DNA from: Galdieria yellowstonensis
Taxonomy: Eukaryota; Rhodophyta; Bangiophyceae; Galdieriales; Galdieriaceae
Length of the DNA stretch: 64,000 nt
Assembly: GCA_026122205.1 (NCBI GenBank)
Contig: JANCYU010000035.1
Coordinates: forward strand, 62,001-126,000
Reading direction: 5' to 3'
Part shown: positions 12,751-23,033 of the stretch, one piece after another
Position numbering within the stretch: the stretch's first letter is position 1
Layout of the letters: each line of letters starts with the position of its first letter
The notes under the pieces: model-generated
The model's database searches: none
What the model saw: only the letters and a program-made list of their open reading frames with translations
What the model was told of the DNA's origin: nothing
Made by a program: the position numbers and the translations under genes

Positions 12751-12999
12751 CTTGGACAGCTGTCTATAGAACGCCTATAGGATTGACGTTGGAAACTTAC
12801 ATAAACAGCGCTTTACTGAAAAACACTTTTTCCAATTGTTTCAATCGTGTAGCAAACAAGTTTCTCTTACATAAAAAAACCAACGTATAAGTCGCCTTAT
12901 CATACAATATCACACGACAAGAATACTTTTCACGATTGCTATGGGTGTGAAACTATACAATCACCACTGTTCCATCATACAATACTAGTAACAATATTA

Positions 13000-14226
13000 T
13001 TATCCTTGTTTTCCTTGTCTTCGTTGTATTTCTTCGAGCTTTCTCAACTCTGCTTGACGCTGCAGTTGTGCTTGTACCCAGCGACGATATACCACCTCAC
13101 TCGTAAACCTCGAAGAATAGCCAGCGTCAACAGAAACTTGTCCTCTTCTTGGAGCAATTTCTTTTTCACCAACTCTTTGTCGAAATAAACTCCCTTCTTC
13201 TAAAGGCTGTTCTTGACTTGGAGCCAACTTGGATAATCCATCCATAGCAACCAAGTAGTCCTTGTCTATACATACCAAAAAATATCTATAGTCCACATAA
13301 AAAATACCAAAAACGTCACATACCCAAAATATTATTATTATTGTTGTTGTTATTGTTATGATCAGTACTAGTAAACGTCGTAGTATTCGTATTATTATTA
13401 TTATTATTTGGTTCTGATGGCTCCCCGCCTTGGGAGACAGTCTTCTTCTTTGCAGCACTAGAATCTTCTGCTCCATATTCCATATAAAGTTTTAGCTCGT
13501 CACATTGCAACTTGGACTCTTCTAGTTTCCTCATTAATAACTTGGCTTCCTCTTGAAGGGCCATAAGCCTTGATTCTGTGCCATCCATAAACTCCATTTG
13601 CAAGTCTGTAGCCGAATATAAAAAGGGCAGTCCAAAGGAGGGAGCATAATCGACATATTGAGGAACGTTGGTTTGTAATAAAGCCTTCCAAGACTTGGAG
13701 GACGCGCTGGCACTCACGGAAACACGCTTTATCTCTCCAAGTAGTTCAGGTCTTCCACGTCGAAAGCTGTCGTGACAAAACTCCCACCTTTTTCCACTTT
13801 CATTCCACCACATCTTCGAAGCAACTAAAGTATCTTACCTTGAGTGTGCAGTCTTCCTAAAGCCGTATTGGTTCAGTTGCCTCACGAAACTGGATAGATT
13901 GGTATGACGAAAGTAACAACTAAGAACCTTACTGAAAACAAGATGAATGAACCAAAAACAAGGCAGTCTAGGATGGTTTCTACTTACGTGCAAAAAGCAT
14001 TGCTATCCCATATCACAAATCCTGTTCCTGTCTCATTCCACGAAACAATATCGTCACAACTTGGGTCATCCACAAAGGAAAACAGCTTTCTCACAAATCG
14101 AGCAACATCCTCCCGCAAGGAAGTGTCTCCTTTTTTGTTACTAACAGTGCTGCCATCTGCTGAAGAACTCGACAAGTCTTTTGAACAAACTTCGTCCTTT
14201 TCATGGTTTCCTACCAACATTGCCAA
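13000..14226 (-). CDS. Heat-shock-factor-type transcription factor with asparagine tract
   Basis: HSF-type DNA-binding transcription factor. Exons 14226-13988, 13931-13839, 13787-13324 and 13265-13000 are joined by introns of 56, 51 and 58 bp. The DNA-binding domain is split over the first three exons: FVRKLFSFVDDPSCDDIVSW, GFVIWDSNAF, then YFRHTNLSSFVRQLNQYGFR (recognition helix) and WEFCHDSFRRGRPELLGEIK. A short coiled coil (LMALQEEAKLLMRKLEESK) is the likely oligomerisation region. An asparagine-rich run coded by AAT repeats (about 13325-13410) follows, then a basic glutamine-rich tail. Only the first 40 or so residues precede the domain. HSF identity is firm; the target genes cannot be told from sequence. 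Confidence 0.92.
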
Positions 14227-14318
14227 TTACCAAATGTCTCGTATGTCTTTTGTTTACATAGAAACAATCCTCCAACGCAATTCCTTCCAACTGTCCGCAA
14301 AAAGGAATCGAATAAGCA

Positions 14319-15248
14319 ATGTCTCTTCACGTGGCTGCTTCTCCTTCTCCTCGTAGAGTTGCCTTCTCTGCCTTTCCAATACTATTTAGGAATCATCATA
14401 TTTCCATTTCAAACTTGGGTTGTAGTAGATATTGTTGTGCAAAGACATCCAATTACATAATCCCTTTTCAGGTTACTATGGCCACAGAGAAGAAACAACC
14501 ACAGACCAAGGAAGGATCCAGCTCTGCCAAAGTGGATGATAGCAACCAAGAACAAGGAGTCAATGATTCCATGTAAGTATACAAGTTAGAAAATATAAAC
14601 TGAAAACTGTAGTTCTTTACAATGGAAGGAAAAAGTACAAGAGTTGACCAATTATTTTAAAAATATACAAGTGGACAACGTATTAGAACAAGCAAAAGCC
14701 ACAGCAAAAGTACTTTGGGCAAACTTGGCTGCTGGAGAAGCGCTTTCTCGTGGTGAACCTTATGCAGTTGTACAATTCATAGTACTGTTGTTGATCTTGC
14801 GGGAACCTGGTTCGACGGATGCACTCATCAACTTTTTACTGGGACCTTTTACTCTCTTTACAGGTTTATTCATTGTCATAAAAGGTATTTGTGCACTAGT
14901 TTGTTTGGAATAGAATGATAGACGTGTGTGTGTGTGTATGTAGCTGCAGTTGATCTTGGAAAAGAGCAATTGACACCTTGGCCAGCTCCAGTTCCTCAAG
15001 CAAAGTTGAGAACAGAAGGACTATATCGCTTTGTTCGTCATCCGATGTATTTGGGAGTGGTTTTAGCAAGCTTTGGGTTTTCAGGTACTACAGGCTCTTC
15101 GGAACGGCTATTATTGAGTTTGGGTCTCCTTTATTTGCTTATCAAAAAGGTTCAAGTGGAAGAAACCTTTTTGGAAAACAAGTTTGGAGAACAATACAAA
15201 CAATATTGTGAAAAAGTGCCCTACAGAATCATTCCTAAAGTCTTTTGA
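14319..15248 (+). CDS. Plastid-type isoprenylcysteine carboxyl methyltransferase (ICMT)-like membrane protein
   Basis: Membrane methyltransferase-fold protein of the ICMT/PEMT-like group. Exons 14319-14572, 14613-14884 and 14944-15248. The second intron carries a GT-repeat before its acceptor. The N-terminus (MSLHVAASPSPRRVAFSAFP) is a typical plastid transit peptide. Two hydrophobic segments (FIVLLLILREP; LLGPFTLFTGLFIVIK) come next, then the family motif RTEGLYRFVRHPMYLGVVL with the RHPxY signature and a C-terminal helix ending FLENKFGEQYKQYCEKVPYR. Plant plastid proteins with the same architecture are known; the substrate is not established. Family call is good, substrate unknown. Confidence 0.8.
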
Positions 15249-15395
15249 AGGAGAGGACAAGTATTTGTTGGGGTTGATGGAGGGAAAACTTGTTTTTTAT
15301 CAAAGAAAACCAAAAAATTACATATATGAAAGAAGGAAACCTTCCTATATCACCAACTATGCGTCAGCCATCACCACAACACAACAAGGTGACCT

Positions 15396-15680
15396 TTACA
15401 AGCTTTCAATATCGTCATTCTTATGCTCCACTTTATGTTTGATATGGGAGTAATTGATGGTATATCCCACTCCAAAACAAAGTAACATATAATGTACCAA
15501 AGGATCCACCTTTCCCTTTTTATAGTAAGTGTCTTCATACCACTGGTTGATATCACGAAGCCAACTCCGGATGGAAGACCCCGTCGCTTTACTCGTCTCC
15601 CTTAGAGAAGAAACAACATCCCGAAGTTTTACTTCATTGCCGGAATAAGACAAGAGTTTGCTACCAATTCTCCTCATCAC
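15396..15680 (-). CDS. Mitochondrial ATP synthase subunit f-like protein
   Basis: A 94-residue protein with one hydrophobic segment near its end. The C-terminal half, YYKKGKVDPLVHYMLLCFGV followed by YSHIKHKVEHKND, resembles the animal F0 subunit f pattern (YYxKYxxVKKG, one membrane helix, then YKHLKHERL). The N-terminal half is basic and serine-rich, suitable for mitochondrial import. Subunit f sits in the membrane stalk of ATP synthase and stabilises its dimer. It lies only 117 bp before the 5-oxoprolinase start, on the opposite strand. Similarity is short, so the call is moderate; it might be another small inner-membrane protein. Confidence 0.55.
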   Translation of the reverse strand: MMRRIGSKLLSYSGNEVKLRDVVSSLRETSKATGSSIRSWLRDINQWYEDTYYKKGKVDPLVHYMLLCFGVGYTINYSHIKHKVEHKNDDIESL

Positions 15681-15797
15681 AACTTGCTATTCTTTAGGAC
15701 ACTCTGTTCTTCCTTGCAGTTGCTACTTTTGGTGGTAGTTGGTTGCCCCCAACGACGACAAGAAGAAAAACCAATTTCTTTTGGATTGGCAAAAACG

Positions 15798-18700
15798 ATG
15801 TCGTCTTCCCAAAGCAAGTTGAGGTTTTCCATCGATCGAGGAGGTACATTTACTGATATTTATGCCGAAATACCTAAACCTCCAGGTTACAAGATCCTCA
15901 AACTGCTTTCAGAGGATCCAGATAATTATAAGGATGCTCCTACAGAAGGAATAAGAAGAATACTAGAGGACACGTTGGAAAGGCCGTTTCCTAAAGACCA
16001 ACCGTTGGACTGTTCACAAATAGAATGGATTCGTATGGGAACGACTATAGCTACCAACGCTTTGCTGGAAAGAAAGGGAGAACATGTTTTGTTCATCACG
16101 ACAAAAGGACTAGGGGATATATTAAAGATTGGCAACCAAAGCAGACCAAAAATATTCGATTTAAAAGTACAAAAACCTCAAGTATTGTATGTAGATACGT
16201 TGGAAGTGGATGAGCGAGTTCGAATATGGAGACCAGATGAAGGAGAGATACCTCGAGATGCAGTCCTGTTGGATTTACAAGAAGAAGACTGGTGTTCGTC
16301 ACAAGGTCTTTCTAAATACATGGAATTGGTACATAATGTATTGGAAACTGGAAAAGGTTCTATCTATGTCAAAGGTCTTTCCGGTGGATACTTTCAAGTA
16401 CTCAAAGCTCCCCATCTGCCCACTTTAAAGAGCGCCGTTCAAGAGAAGATAAAACAAAAGGGTATTCCTTCCATAGCTGTAGCTTTCTTACACTCTTATG
16501 CATTTCCATTGCACGAGAAATTGGTGGAAAGTGTACTAGTTGAAAGCGTGGAAAGTGCAGTACACTTATCTTTGAGTCATGAACTTATGCCCATGTTGAA
16601 GATAGTTCCAAGGGCAAGTACGAGTTGTGTCGATGCCTATTTAACTCCGAAAATTCGCAAATATATCGATGACTTTTGTTCTGGATTTCAAAATCAGCTG
16701 CGAGGTGTTGGCGTCCATTTCATGCAAAGTGATGGAGGTTTATGTCCTGTGGAACAGTTTAGTGGTTATCGAGCTATCTTATCAGGTCCTGCAGGAGGAG
16801 TTGTTGGATATTCCATGACTTGTTATTATAGCGATGCCAATAACGATAATGATGTCATTCCCGGTGAAAAAGGAACAACCGGAAGGAGACCTGTAGTTGG
16901 TTTTGATATGGGAGGAACATCCACCGATGTATCGAGGTTTGATGGATCTTTGGAACATGTATTTGAAACCGAAACAGCTGGTGTGATGGTTCAAGCACCG
17001 CAGTTAGATATTCATACCGTAGCTGCAGGAGGAGGCTCCAGATTGTTCTTCCGTTCTGGTTTATTTGTGGTAGGACCGGAGTCTTCTGGTGCACATCCCG
17101 GTCCAGTATGTTATCGTAAAGGTGGCTATCTTTCTATTACCGATGCCAATGTAGTATTAGGTCGTGTCTTGCCTGACTTCTTTCCGGAAATATTTGGTCC
17201 GAATGAGAACGAACCTTTAGATGTGGAAAGCTCTAGACAAGCAATGAAAGCGTTGACCACAGAAATCAATGCTTTTCGGAAACAACAAGACCCTCAAGTA
17301 TCGGAGGATTGGAGTGTAGAACAAGTTGCGATGGGATTTATTCGAGTAGCCAATGAGGCGATGTGTCGTCCTATTCGTTCTATCACCGAGGCAAGAGGAT
17401 ATGATGTGTCTCAACATATATTGGCAGTATTTGGAGGTGCTGGTGGTCAGCATGCTTGTGCAGTTGCAAGGTCGTTGGGTATGAAGCGAGTATTTGTTCA
17501 TCGTTTCTCAGGTATATTATCTGCATATGGTTTGGGTTTGGCGGAAGATGTGGTAGAAGTACAAGAACCTTGTGCCATTCGTTTGTCCATAAACAACAGC
17601 GAGAAAACGGAGACAGAAGAGAAAAACGACGACAACCAACCAGAACCTCCCTGGAAACAAGCACTAGAGAGACTAGAGATACTTTCCAAGAGAGCCACTG
17701 CGGAATTGGAGTCTCGAGGAATACCGCTGGAAAATATCCAATTGGATCGATTTTTACATCTTCGTTATCAAGGAACAGATTTCGGTCTCATGATTCGAGA
17801 ACCTCAAGATGGAGACTATTTGAGTGCCTTTATTCGTGAATATGAATCACAACATGGCTTTCGAATCCAGTCGAGAGATGTTTTTGTGGATGATGTAAGA
17901 GTACGAGGCCACGGCACTACAAGTCGCATTCAAAAACATTATTTAGAAGAAGCAAAAGATCGCAGTCCAGGACAACCTTGTATGATATCTTCTTGTTATT
18001 TTGAGCACATAGGTTATGCTCCAACTCCTGTTTACTTGTATAGTGCATTAAAGGCAAAGGCAGAAATACAGGGACCTGCTATCGTAGTAGATCCTCCTGG
18101 TGGAGTCACTGTAGTCATCGAACCGGATTGTCATGCTTCAGTAACGTCGCATGGAGACTTGGTCATCCATATACCAACAACTACTACAACAACTTCTCCT
18201 AAGAACAATCTTGCCGAGAAAGGAGACATCGAATCCCAACTCAAGGCTACCGCTATCACGAATGTAAATAATAATAGTAGTAGTCGTGATGCTCAGGAGG
18301 AGGATGAGCGAGGACAACAAGTGGATCCCGTTCAATTATCCATCTTGTCTCATCGTTTCATGTCCATTGCGGAACAAATGGGAAGAACTTTACAAAGAAC
18401 AGCTATTTCTACCAACATCAAGGAACGATTGGATTTCTCTTGTGCCTTATTTGATGATAGAGGTGGTTTGGTTGCCAATGCGCCTCATGTTCCAGTACAT
18501 TTAGGTTCTATGCAAGATGCCGTTCGTTATCAAATTCGTAAACTAGGCAAGGACTGGAAACCTGGAGATGTGATACTAAGCAATCATCCAGTAGCTGGTG
18601 GGAGTCACTTGCCAGATATTACTGTGATTACTCCCGTATTTGTAGATGAGAATCCAGTATTCTTTGTAGCCTCTAGAGGTCATCATGCAGATATTGGAGG

Positions 18701-19916
18701 ACTTACTCCAGGTTCCATGCCACCATTCTCAAAGACTTTGGCAGATGAAGGACTGGCTTTGGAATCGTTCTTACTGGTGCATCGAGGTGAATTTCGTGAA
18801 GAGGAAATGGTTCAGGAATTAAAAAAGGCTGGTTGTCGTTGCATAAGCGATGTTATTTCGGATTTGCGTGCTCAAGTAGCCGCTAATCAAAAGGGAATTG
18901 TGTTGCTGGTAGAATTGTGTCGTTCTCTTTCTTTGAATACAGTTCAGTCCTATATGCGACATATTCAAACTGCTGCAGCTTGGTGTGTTCGTGATATGTT
19001 GAAGAAATTGGCACAACAGGCACTGCATTATCAACAACAGGATAGACTGGATGTTCAAGTTGCTACCCAAGACAAAGTAGTGTTGAAAGGTGTTGATTAC
19101 ATGGATGACGCTAGTCGCATCGAGTTGCATGTCACTATCGACCCCAACCAAGGAAATGCTATTTTTGACTTTACAGGATCGACACCTCAAATATATGGAA
19201 ATACCAATGCTCCACCATCCGTCACTGCTTCTGCAGTAATATATTGTCTTCGTTGTCTCGTGGATAGAGAAATCCCTCTCAATCAAGGCTGTCTTGATCC
19301 AGTCACCATCATAATTCCCGAAGGAAGTCTATTAAAGCCTAGCAATGATGCTGCTGTAGTAGGTGGCAATGTCTTAACTTCTCAACGTTTGGTGGATGTC
19401 GTGTTGAGAGCTTTTGGTGCCTGTGCAGCAAGTCAAGGCTGTATGAATAATTTGACGTTTGGAAATGCAACCGTCGGTTATTATGAAACGATCGCTGGGG
19501 GTGCGGGAGCGGGTCCCGACTGGAATGGCTCATCCGGAGTACATACGCATATGACCAATACGAGAATAACTGATGCGGAAGTATTAGAAAGTAGATATCC
19601 CGTGCTACTTTTGAAGTTTCTTCTTCGAGAAAACAGTGGAGGTCGAGGAAAATATCGAGGTGGTGATGGTGTGATACGAGAAATACAATTTTTGGCGCCT
19701 ATGACTGCAAGCATACTTTCCGAACGACGTGTATTCCCTCCGTGGGGTTGTGCAGGTGGAGAAGATGGAATTAGAGGAGAAAATTATCTTATACGTCACC
19801 AACCTCCACAAGTTGTATTTCTTGGTGGAAGAAACTCTGTTCCTGTGAATCCTGGGGATGCTATTCGGATTCTCACTCCTGGAGGAGGAGGTTTTGGTGC
19901 AGCAACTCGTAGATGA
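15798..19916 (+). CDS. 5-oxoprolinase (ATP-hydrolysing), HyuA-HyuB fusion
   Basis: Converts 5-oxo-L-proline to L-glutamate with ATP in glutathione turnover; cytosolic in plants. A single 4.1-kb exon codes for about 1,372 residues, the usual length of the eukaryotic HyuA+HyuB fusion. HyuA: KLRFSIDRGGTFTDIYAEIP (nucleotide site), GFDMGGTSTDVSRFDG, AAGGGSRLFFRSG. HyuB: SILSHRFMSIAEQMGRTLQR, NHPVAGGSHLPDITVI, RGHHADIGGLTPGSMPPFSK, and the glycine-rich end PGGGGFGAATRR. The linker around 18170-18310 is low-complexity. The frame opens at 15684, but family proteins begin just before the KLRF block, so 15798 (MSSSQSKLRF) is chosen; the longer form would add a hydrophobic leader. Confidence 0.96.
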   Translation: MSSSQSKLRFSIDRGGTFTDIYAEIPKPPGYKILKLLSEDPDNYKDAPTEGIRRILEDTLERPFPKDQPLDCSQIEWIRMGTTIATNALLERKGEHVLFITTKGLGDILKIGNQSRPKIFDLKVQKPQVLYVDTLEVDERVRIWRPDEGEIPRDAVLLDLQEEDWCSSQGLSKYMELVHNVLETGKGSIYVKGLSGGYFQVLKAPHLPTLKSAVQEKIKQKGIPSIAVAFLHSYAFPLHEKLVESVLVESVESAVHLSLSHELMPMLKIVPRASTSCVDAYLTPKIRKYIDDFCSGFQNQLRGVGVHFMQSDGGLCPVEQFSGYRAILSGPAGGVVGYSMTCYYSDANNDNDVIPGEKGTTGRRPVVGFDMGGTSTDVSRFDGSLEHVFETETAGVMVQAPQLDIHTVAAGGGSRLFFRSGLFVVGPESSGAHPGPVCYRKGGYLSITDANVVLGRVLPDFFPEIFGPNENEPLDVESSRQAMKALTTEINAFRKQQDPQVSEDWSVEQVAMGFIRVANEAMCRPIRSITEARGYDVSQHILAVFGGAGGQHACAVARSLGMKRVFVHRFSGILSAYGLGLAEDVVEVQEPCAIRLSINNSEKTETEEKNDDNQPEPPWKQALERLEILSKRATAELESRGIPLENIQLDRFLHLRYQGTDFGLMIREPQDGDYLSAFIREYESQHGFRIQSRDVFVDDVRVRGHGTTSRIQKHYLEEAKDRSPGQPCMISSCYFEHIGYAPTPVYLYSALKAKAEIQGPAIVVDPPGGVTVVIEPDCHASVTSHGDLVIHIPTTTTTTSPKNNLAEKGDIESQLKATAITNVNNNSSSRDAQEEDERGQQVDPVQLSILSHRFMSIAEQMGRTLQRTAISTNIKERLDFSCALFDDRGGLVANAPHVPVHLGSMQDAVRYQIRKLGKDWKPGDVILSNHPVAGGSHLPDITVITPVFVDENPVFFVASRGHHADIGGLTPGSMPPFSKTLADEGLALESFLLVHRGEFREEEMVQELKKAGCRCISDVISDLRAQVAANQKGIVLLVELCRSLSLNTVQSYMRHIQTAAAWCVRDMLKKLAQQALHYQQQDRLDVQVATQDKVVLKGVDYMDDASRIELHVTIDPNQGNAIFDFTGSTPQIYGNTNAPPSVTASAVIYCLRCLVDREIPLNQGCLDPVTIIIPEGSLLKPSNDAAVVGGNVLTSQRLVDVVLRAFGACAASQGCMNNLTFGNATVGYYETIAGGAGAGPDWNGSSGVHTHMTNTRITDAEVLESRYPVLLLKFLLRENSGGRGKYRGGDGVIREIQFLAPMTASILSERRVFPPWGCAGGEDGIRGENYLIRHQPPQVVFLGGRNSVPVNPGDAIRILTPGGGGFGAATRR

Positions 19917-20050
19917 AATTGTAACCAATGCACTATATCACTCTTTCAAGACAAGCAACTTGTTCTTTTTGAGATAAAAAAACACTCGTGCTACCCTTTT
20001 TTTGCAACTGTCTGTTCCATTCCTCGTCTCTCCACGACTAGCACAAATAT

Positions 20051-20086
20051 GGTGGCGCCTTTTTTTTTGGGAAAATGCGCGCCACC
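20051..20086. promoter_or_regulatory. GGTGGCGC/GCGCCACC inverted repeat before the FAD monooxygenase
   Basis: Two 8-bp arms (20051-20058 and 20079-20086) are perfect reverse complements around a 20-nt T-rich spacer, ending 23 bp before the start codon at 20110. In this AT-rich DNA such a GC-rich palindrome stands out. It could bind a dimeric regulator or resemble an E2F-type element. No function can be read from sequence alone. Confidence 0.4.
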
Positions 20087-20109
20087 AAATTTTTGTTGCG
20101 TTATCAGAA

Positions 20110-21502
20110 ATGACAGAGCTCTGGATTTCTGGAGGTGGTTTGGCTGGTCTTGCTACTTTTATTGCGTTGAAAAATATTTGTGGAATACAAGCAAATATTT
20201 TAGAGTCCAAATCTCAACTACAAGGGGATACAGGAACGTTGATAGCTTTATGGTATGGAAAATTGTTTCATCATTTCTTTATCCTGTCTTTACTGTTTCC
20301 CTTAGGCCTAACGGATTGAGGGCGCTACAAGCTATCGACTATAGTCTGTATAGTGAGATATTGGTAGGTTGCATTCATTACCACTTGTACGTAGAAACAA
20401 ACTGAATTGTACCAAAAAGGAAACCGGATGTAAAATTCGCGCCATTACAAGTGTTCGCGGAACGACCGAAAGCCGAATGCCGGTTGACTATGAAAGTAAA
20501 TATGGGCAGCCTTTTCTTTGTATTCGTTGGAGTACGCTGCATTCTTTGTTAGCAAAGCGAGTACCTCCTTCTCGGATATATTTGCAACACACTACTTGTC
20601 AGGTGCACGAAAGAAACGACCGCGTCATCATAGAAACCACAACCAGAAAAAGTGACGAAAACAGCAGTAATGAGGATGGAGAAGAAAAAGAAGCATTCGT
20701 CGGTAGAGCGCTGATTGTTGCCGATGGAGTGGGTTCCTTGATTCGGAAATATGTATTGAACGAGGTTGGAATGCAACACTTGATCGACCCCATCTACGCA
20801 GGAAGAATGATTGTTCGCGCAGTATTGCAGCCGGATGAACTGGAAAAAAACAGCTCGGCATCTATTCCATCTCTTGAGAACGAATCCATCTTTTTCTTCA
20901 GTGCCGATGGAAAGAAAGTAGGATCCTTGTCCAGCTTAGAACGAGGCCAAATGTATTGGGCGTTGACGTTGGATCGACCAGCAATCGACTATTCTATCAA
21001 GCACAAGCAGCGTTTGTTGGAAGAAAGTGAATTTAGTCCTGCATTGACGCAAGCGATTGCAGCAACTCCTGCCGATCGTATTCAAGCTCGTCCTTTGTAT
21101 GAGATGCAACCCGTCCCGCGATATGCCAAAGGCAATGTGGTTTTGATCGGAGATGCTGCACACGCAGTGATTCCTTCTCTAGGTCAAGGTGCGAATATGG
21201 CATTTGAAGATGCTCTCGTATTGTCTCAATGTATCAAGAATGAGGTAAGCACAAGCAATCGCATCTTCTTACTCAACAACTTCCTATATGGATTATTCTA
21301 GGATGACAACTTGGCCAGCGCATTTTCCAGTTTCGAACAAAAGCGAACGACGCGTTGTGGATTGGTACAAGAAGAATCTATTCGAGCAGGAAAAAGAAGT
21401 CGACAGGTTAAGGACGAAGACGTTTCCACGACACCGCCGTTTGAAAGCTATGAAAAGTTTTTGGAATATCTTTTAAATTTTGATCCCGATAGGGTAGAAT
21501 GA
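20110..21502 (+). CDS. FAD-dependent monooxygenase (UbiH / PF01494 type)
   Basis: Flavoprotein hydroxylase of the aromatic or zeaxanthin-epoxidase-like superfamily; substrate unknown. Introns at about 20254-20306, 20364-20419 and 21245-21301 join the frames into roughly 410 residues. The start MTELWISGGGLAGLATFIAL holds the FAD Rossmann GxGxxG-type loop (GGGLAG). After the first splice comes LWPNGLRALQAIDYS. Further on are VGRALIVADGVGSLIRK (DG motif) and GNVVLIGDAAHAVIPSLGQG, the second FAD-binding GD motif. No transit peptide is visible, so it is probably cytosolic, or peripheral at a membrane. It follows 5-oxoprolinase on the same strand at 193 bp. Family call is firm. Confidence 0.9.
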
Positions 21503-21778
21503 TGGCTGTTTTGCTGTCGTGTTTTCCGTCGTGTATATATATCTATCTATGGGTATGTATATGTTTGTACATATATAGAGAGAGCAAATAAATGTCCTTG
21601 TTGTTGTGCCTTTATCCAAAAAAAACGCGCTTTCTATTCTACGATAGAGAGCAACACCCCAACGGAAAAGATCGACCTAAAAAACCCCTGGCAACTTGCA
21701 ACCATGTGTCCACGAGTCACCACCAAAAGCTTGCGCGCATATACACACGCACAAACACAAAATATCTTGGAAACCTTT

Positions 21779-22996
21779 TCAATCCGTTCCCACAAAACCC
21801 ATGCAATCCTTCACCTTGCCTATCGTTTCTTGTGCTATCGACGAAGCATATTCGCTTCCTTCTTTCAACACTTGTTTCAAATAGGATTCCTCCTTTCGTA
21901 ATTCATGATATTTTGTCTGTATCGGTTCTAAGTAAGCAATCAAAGCATCGGTCAATAACTTCTTAAATTGACCCCACGACATTTCTCTACACGTTGCTTC
22001 GGCTTGTGCCAAAGATTGGTCGGTAAACGCTGCATAAATATTCAATAAATTGGTACATTCTGGACGACCAACCGGATCCGAAACAATTCCCATAAAACTA
22101 TCCGTCTTGCACCGTTGTATCTTTCGCTTGACAGTATCAGGAGGATCCAATATATTGATTCGAGAGTTGTCATTGGGTGAAGACTTGCTCATCTTACTTG
22201 TCCCATCATCCAGTGCCATAATACGCGAAGTGCTATCTTGAATCAACGGCTTGGGTTCCTTGAATACAACTTTCTTCTTTTTTCCATAAAGAGAATTGAA
22301 TCGTTTCGAAATACTGCGTACCAACTCCAAATGTTGTTGTTGATCTTCTCCCACCGGTACCAAATCCGCTTGATAAAGAAGAATATCCGATGCCATCAAA
22401 ACTGGATAGTCGAATAAGCCAACGGAAACATTTTCCCCTTGTTTGCGTGCTTTCTCTTTAAACTGGATCATCCTTTCCAACCAACCCATAGGAGTGATAC
22501 AATTCAGCAACCAACACAACTCTACATGCGCCTTGACATGGCTTTGAATAAAAATAGTGCTCTTCGAAGGGTCGATTCCACAGGCTAAAAATAGAGCAGC
22601 TGCACTCAATGTGGCATCCGCAAGTCCTTTGGGATCCTGTGGAACTGTGATGGCGTGCAAGTCTACCACAAAAAACAAATTTTCGTATTTATCTTGATTC
22701 AGAACCCACTGACGAAGTGCTCCCAGATAGTTACCAATATGGAGATAACCAGTTGGTTGGACACCGGAGACTACTCTCAACTTTTTGGATGTTAGTTGTT
22801 CCACTTTGGTACTGGTCATAGGATCCACTTTGGCAGTACACATATGTCTATGACTAGTGCCACGACGAACAAGGCGCTTCACGTTTCCATTGTTCGGGCT
22901 TGCAAATAACTTGAGATGCTGTAAGAATACAAAGCTCGGAACTCTATTGTACTTGATGATACCAATATTCCAAACACTACAACTAGTATTCAACAT
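21779..22996 (-). CDS. Tryptophanyl-tRNA synthetase, organellar type
   Basis: Class I aminoacyl-tRNA synthetase charging tRNA-Trp, bacterial type, so for mitochondrion and/or plastid. From 22996 (MLNTSCSVWNIGIIKYNRVP) it has about 405 residues: a presequence of some 60 residues, then RVVSGVQPTGYLHIGNYLGA with the HIGH-class signature (HIGN), VVDLHAITVPQDP, and ALDDGTSKMSKSSPNDN with KMSKS. Length without the leader (about 340) matches bacterial TrpRS. The frame is open up to 23173, but that part overlaps the WDR5 coding end, so the internal Met is preferred. It is the last gene of a tight same-strand row, 37 bp after WDR5. Single exon. Confidence 0.95.
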   Translation of the reverse strand: MLNTSCSVWNIGIIKYNRVPSFVFLQHLKLFASPNNGNVKRLVRRGTSHRHMCTAKVDPMTSTKVEQLTSKKLRVVSGVQPTGYLHIGNYLGALRQWVLNQDKYENLFFVVDLHAITVPQDPKGLADATLSAAALFLACGIDPSKSTIFIQSHVKAHVELCWLLNCITPMGWLERMIQFKEKARKQGENVSVGLFDYPVLMASDILLYQADLVPVGEDQQQHLELVRSISKRFNSLYGKKKKVVFKEPKPLIQDSTSRIMALDDGTSKMSKSSPNDNSRINILDPPDTVKRKIQRCKTDSFMGIVSDPVGRPECTNLLNIYAAFTDQSLAQAEATCREMSWGQFKKLLTDALIAYLEPIQTKYHELRKEESYLKQVLKEGSEYASSIAQETIGKVKDCMGFVGTD

Positions 22997-23033
22997 GTGG
23001 TTCTTCTTATTCCACAACCCAACGTCGTTGCTT

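Noticed and set aside
12906..12999. Possible extra exon between bL33m and HSF.
   Set aside because: Convergent 3' regions with stops in all frames and no splice signals that improve either protein.
14203..14460. Plus-strand frame between the HSF and ICMT-like genes.
   Set aside because: Shadow of the HSF exon and of the transit-peptide exon in another frame; no similarity.
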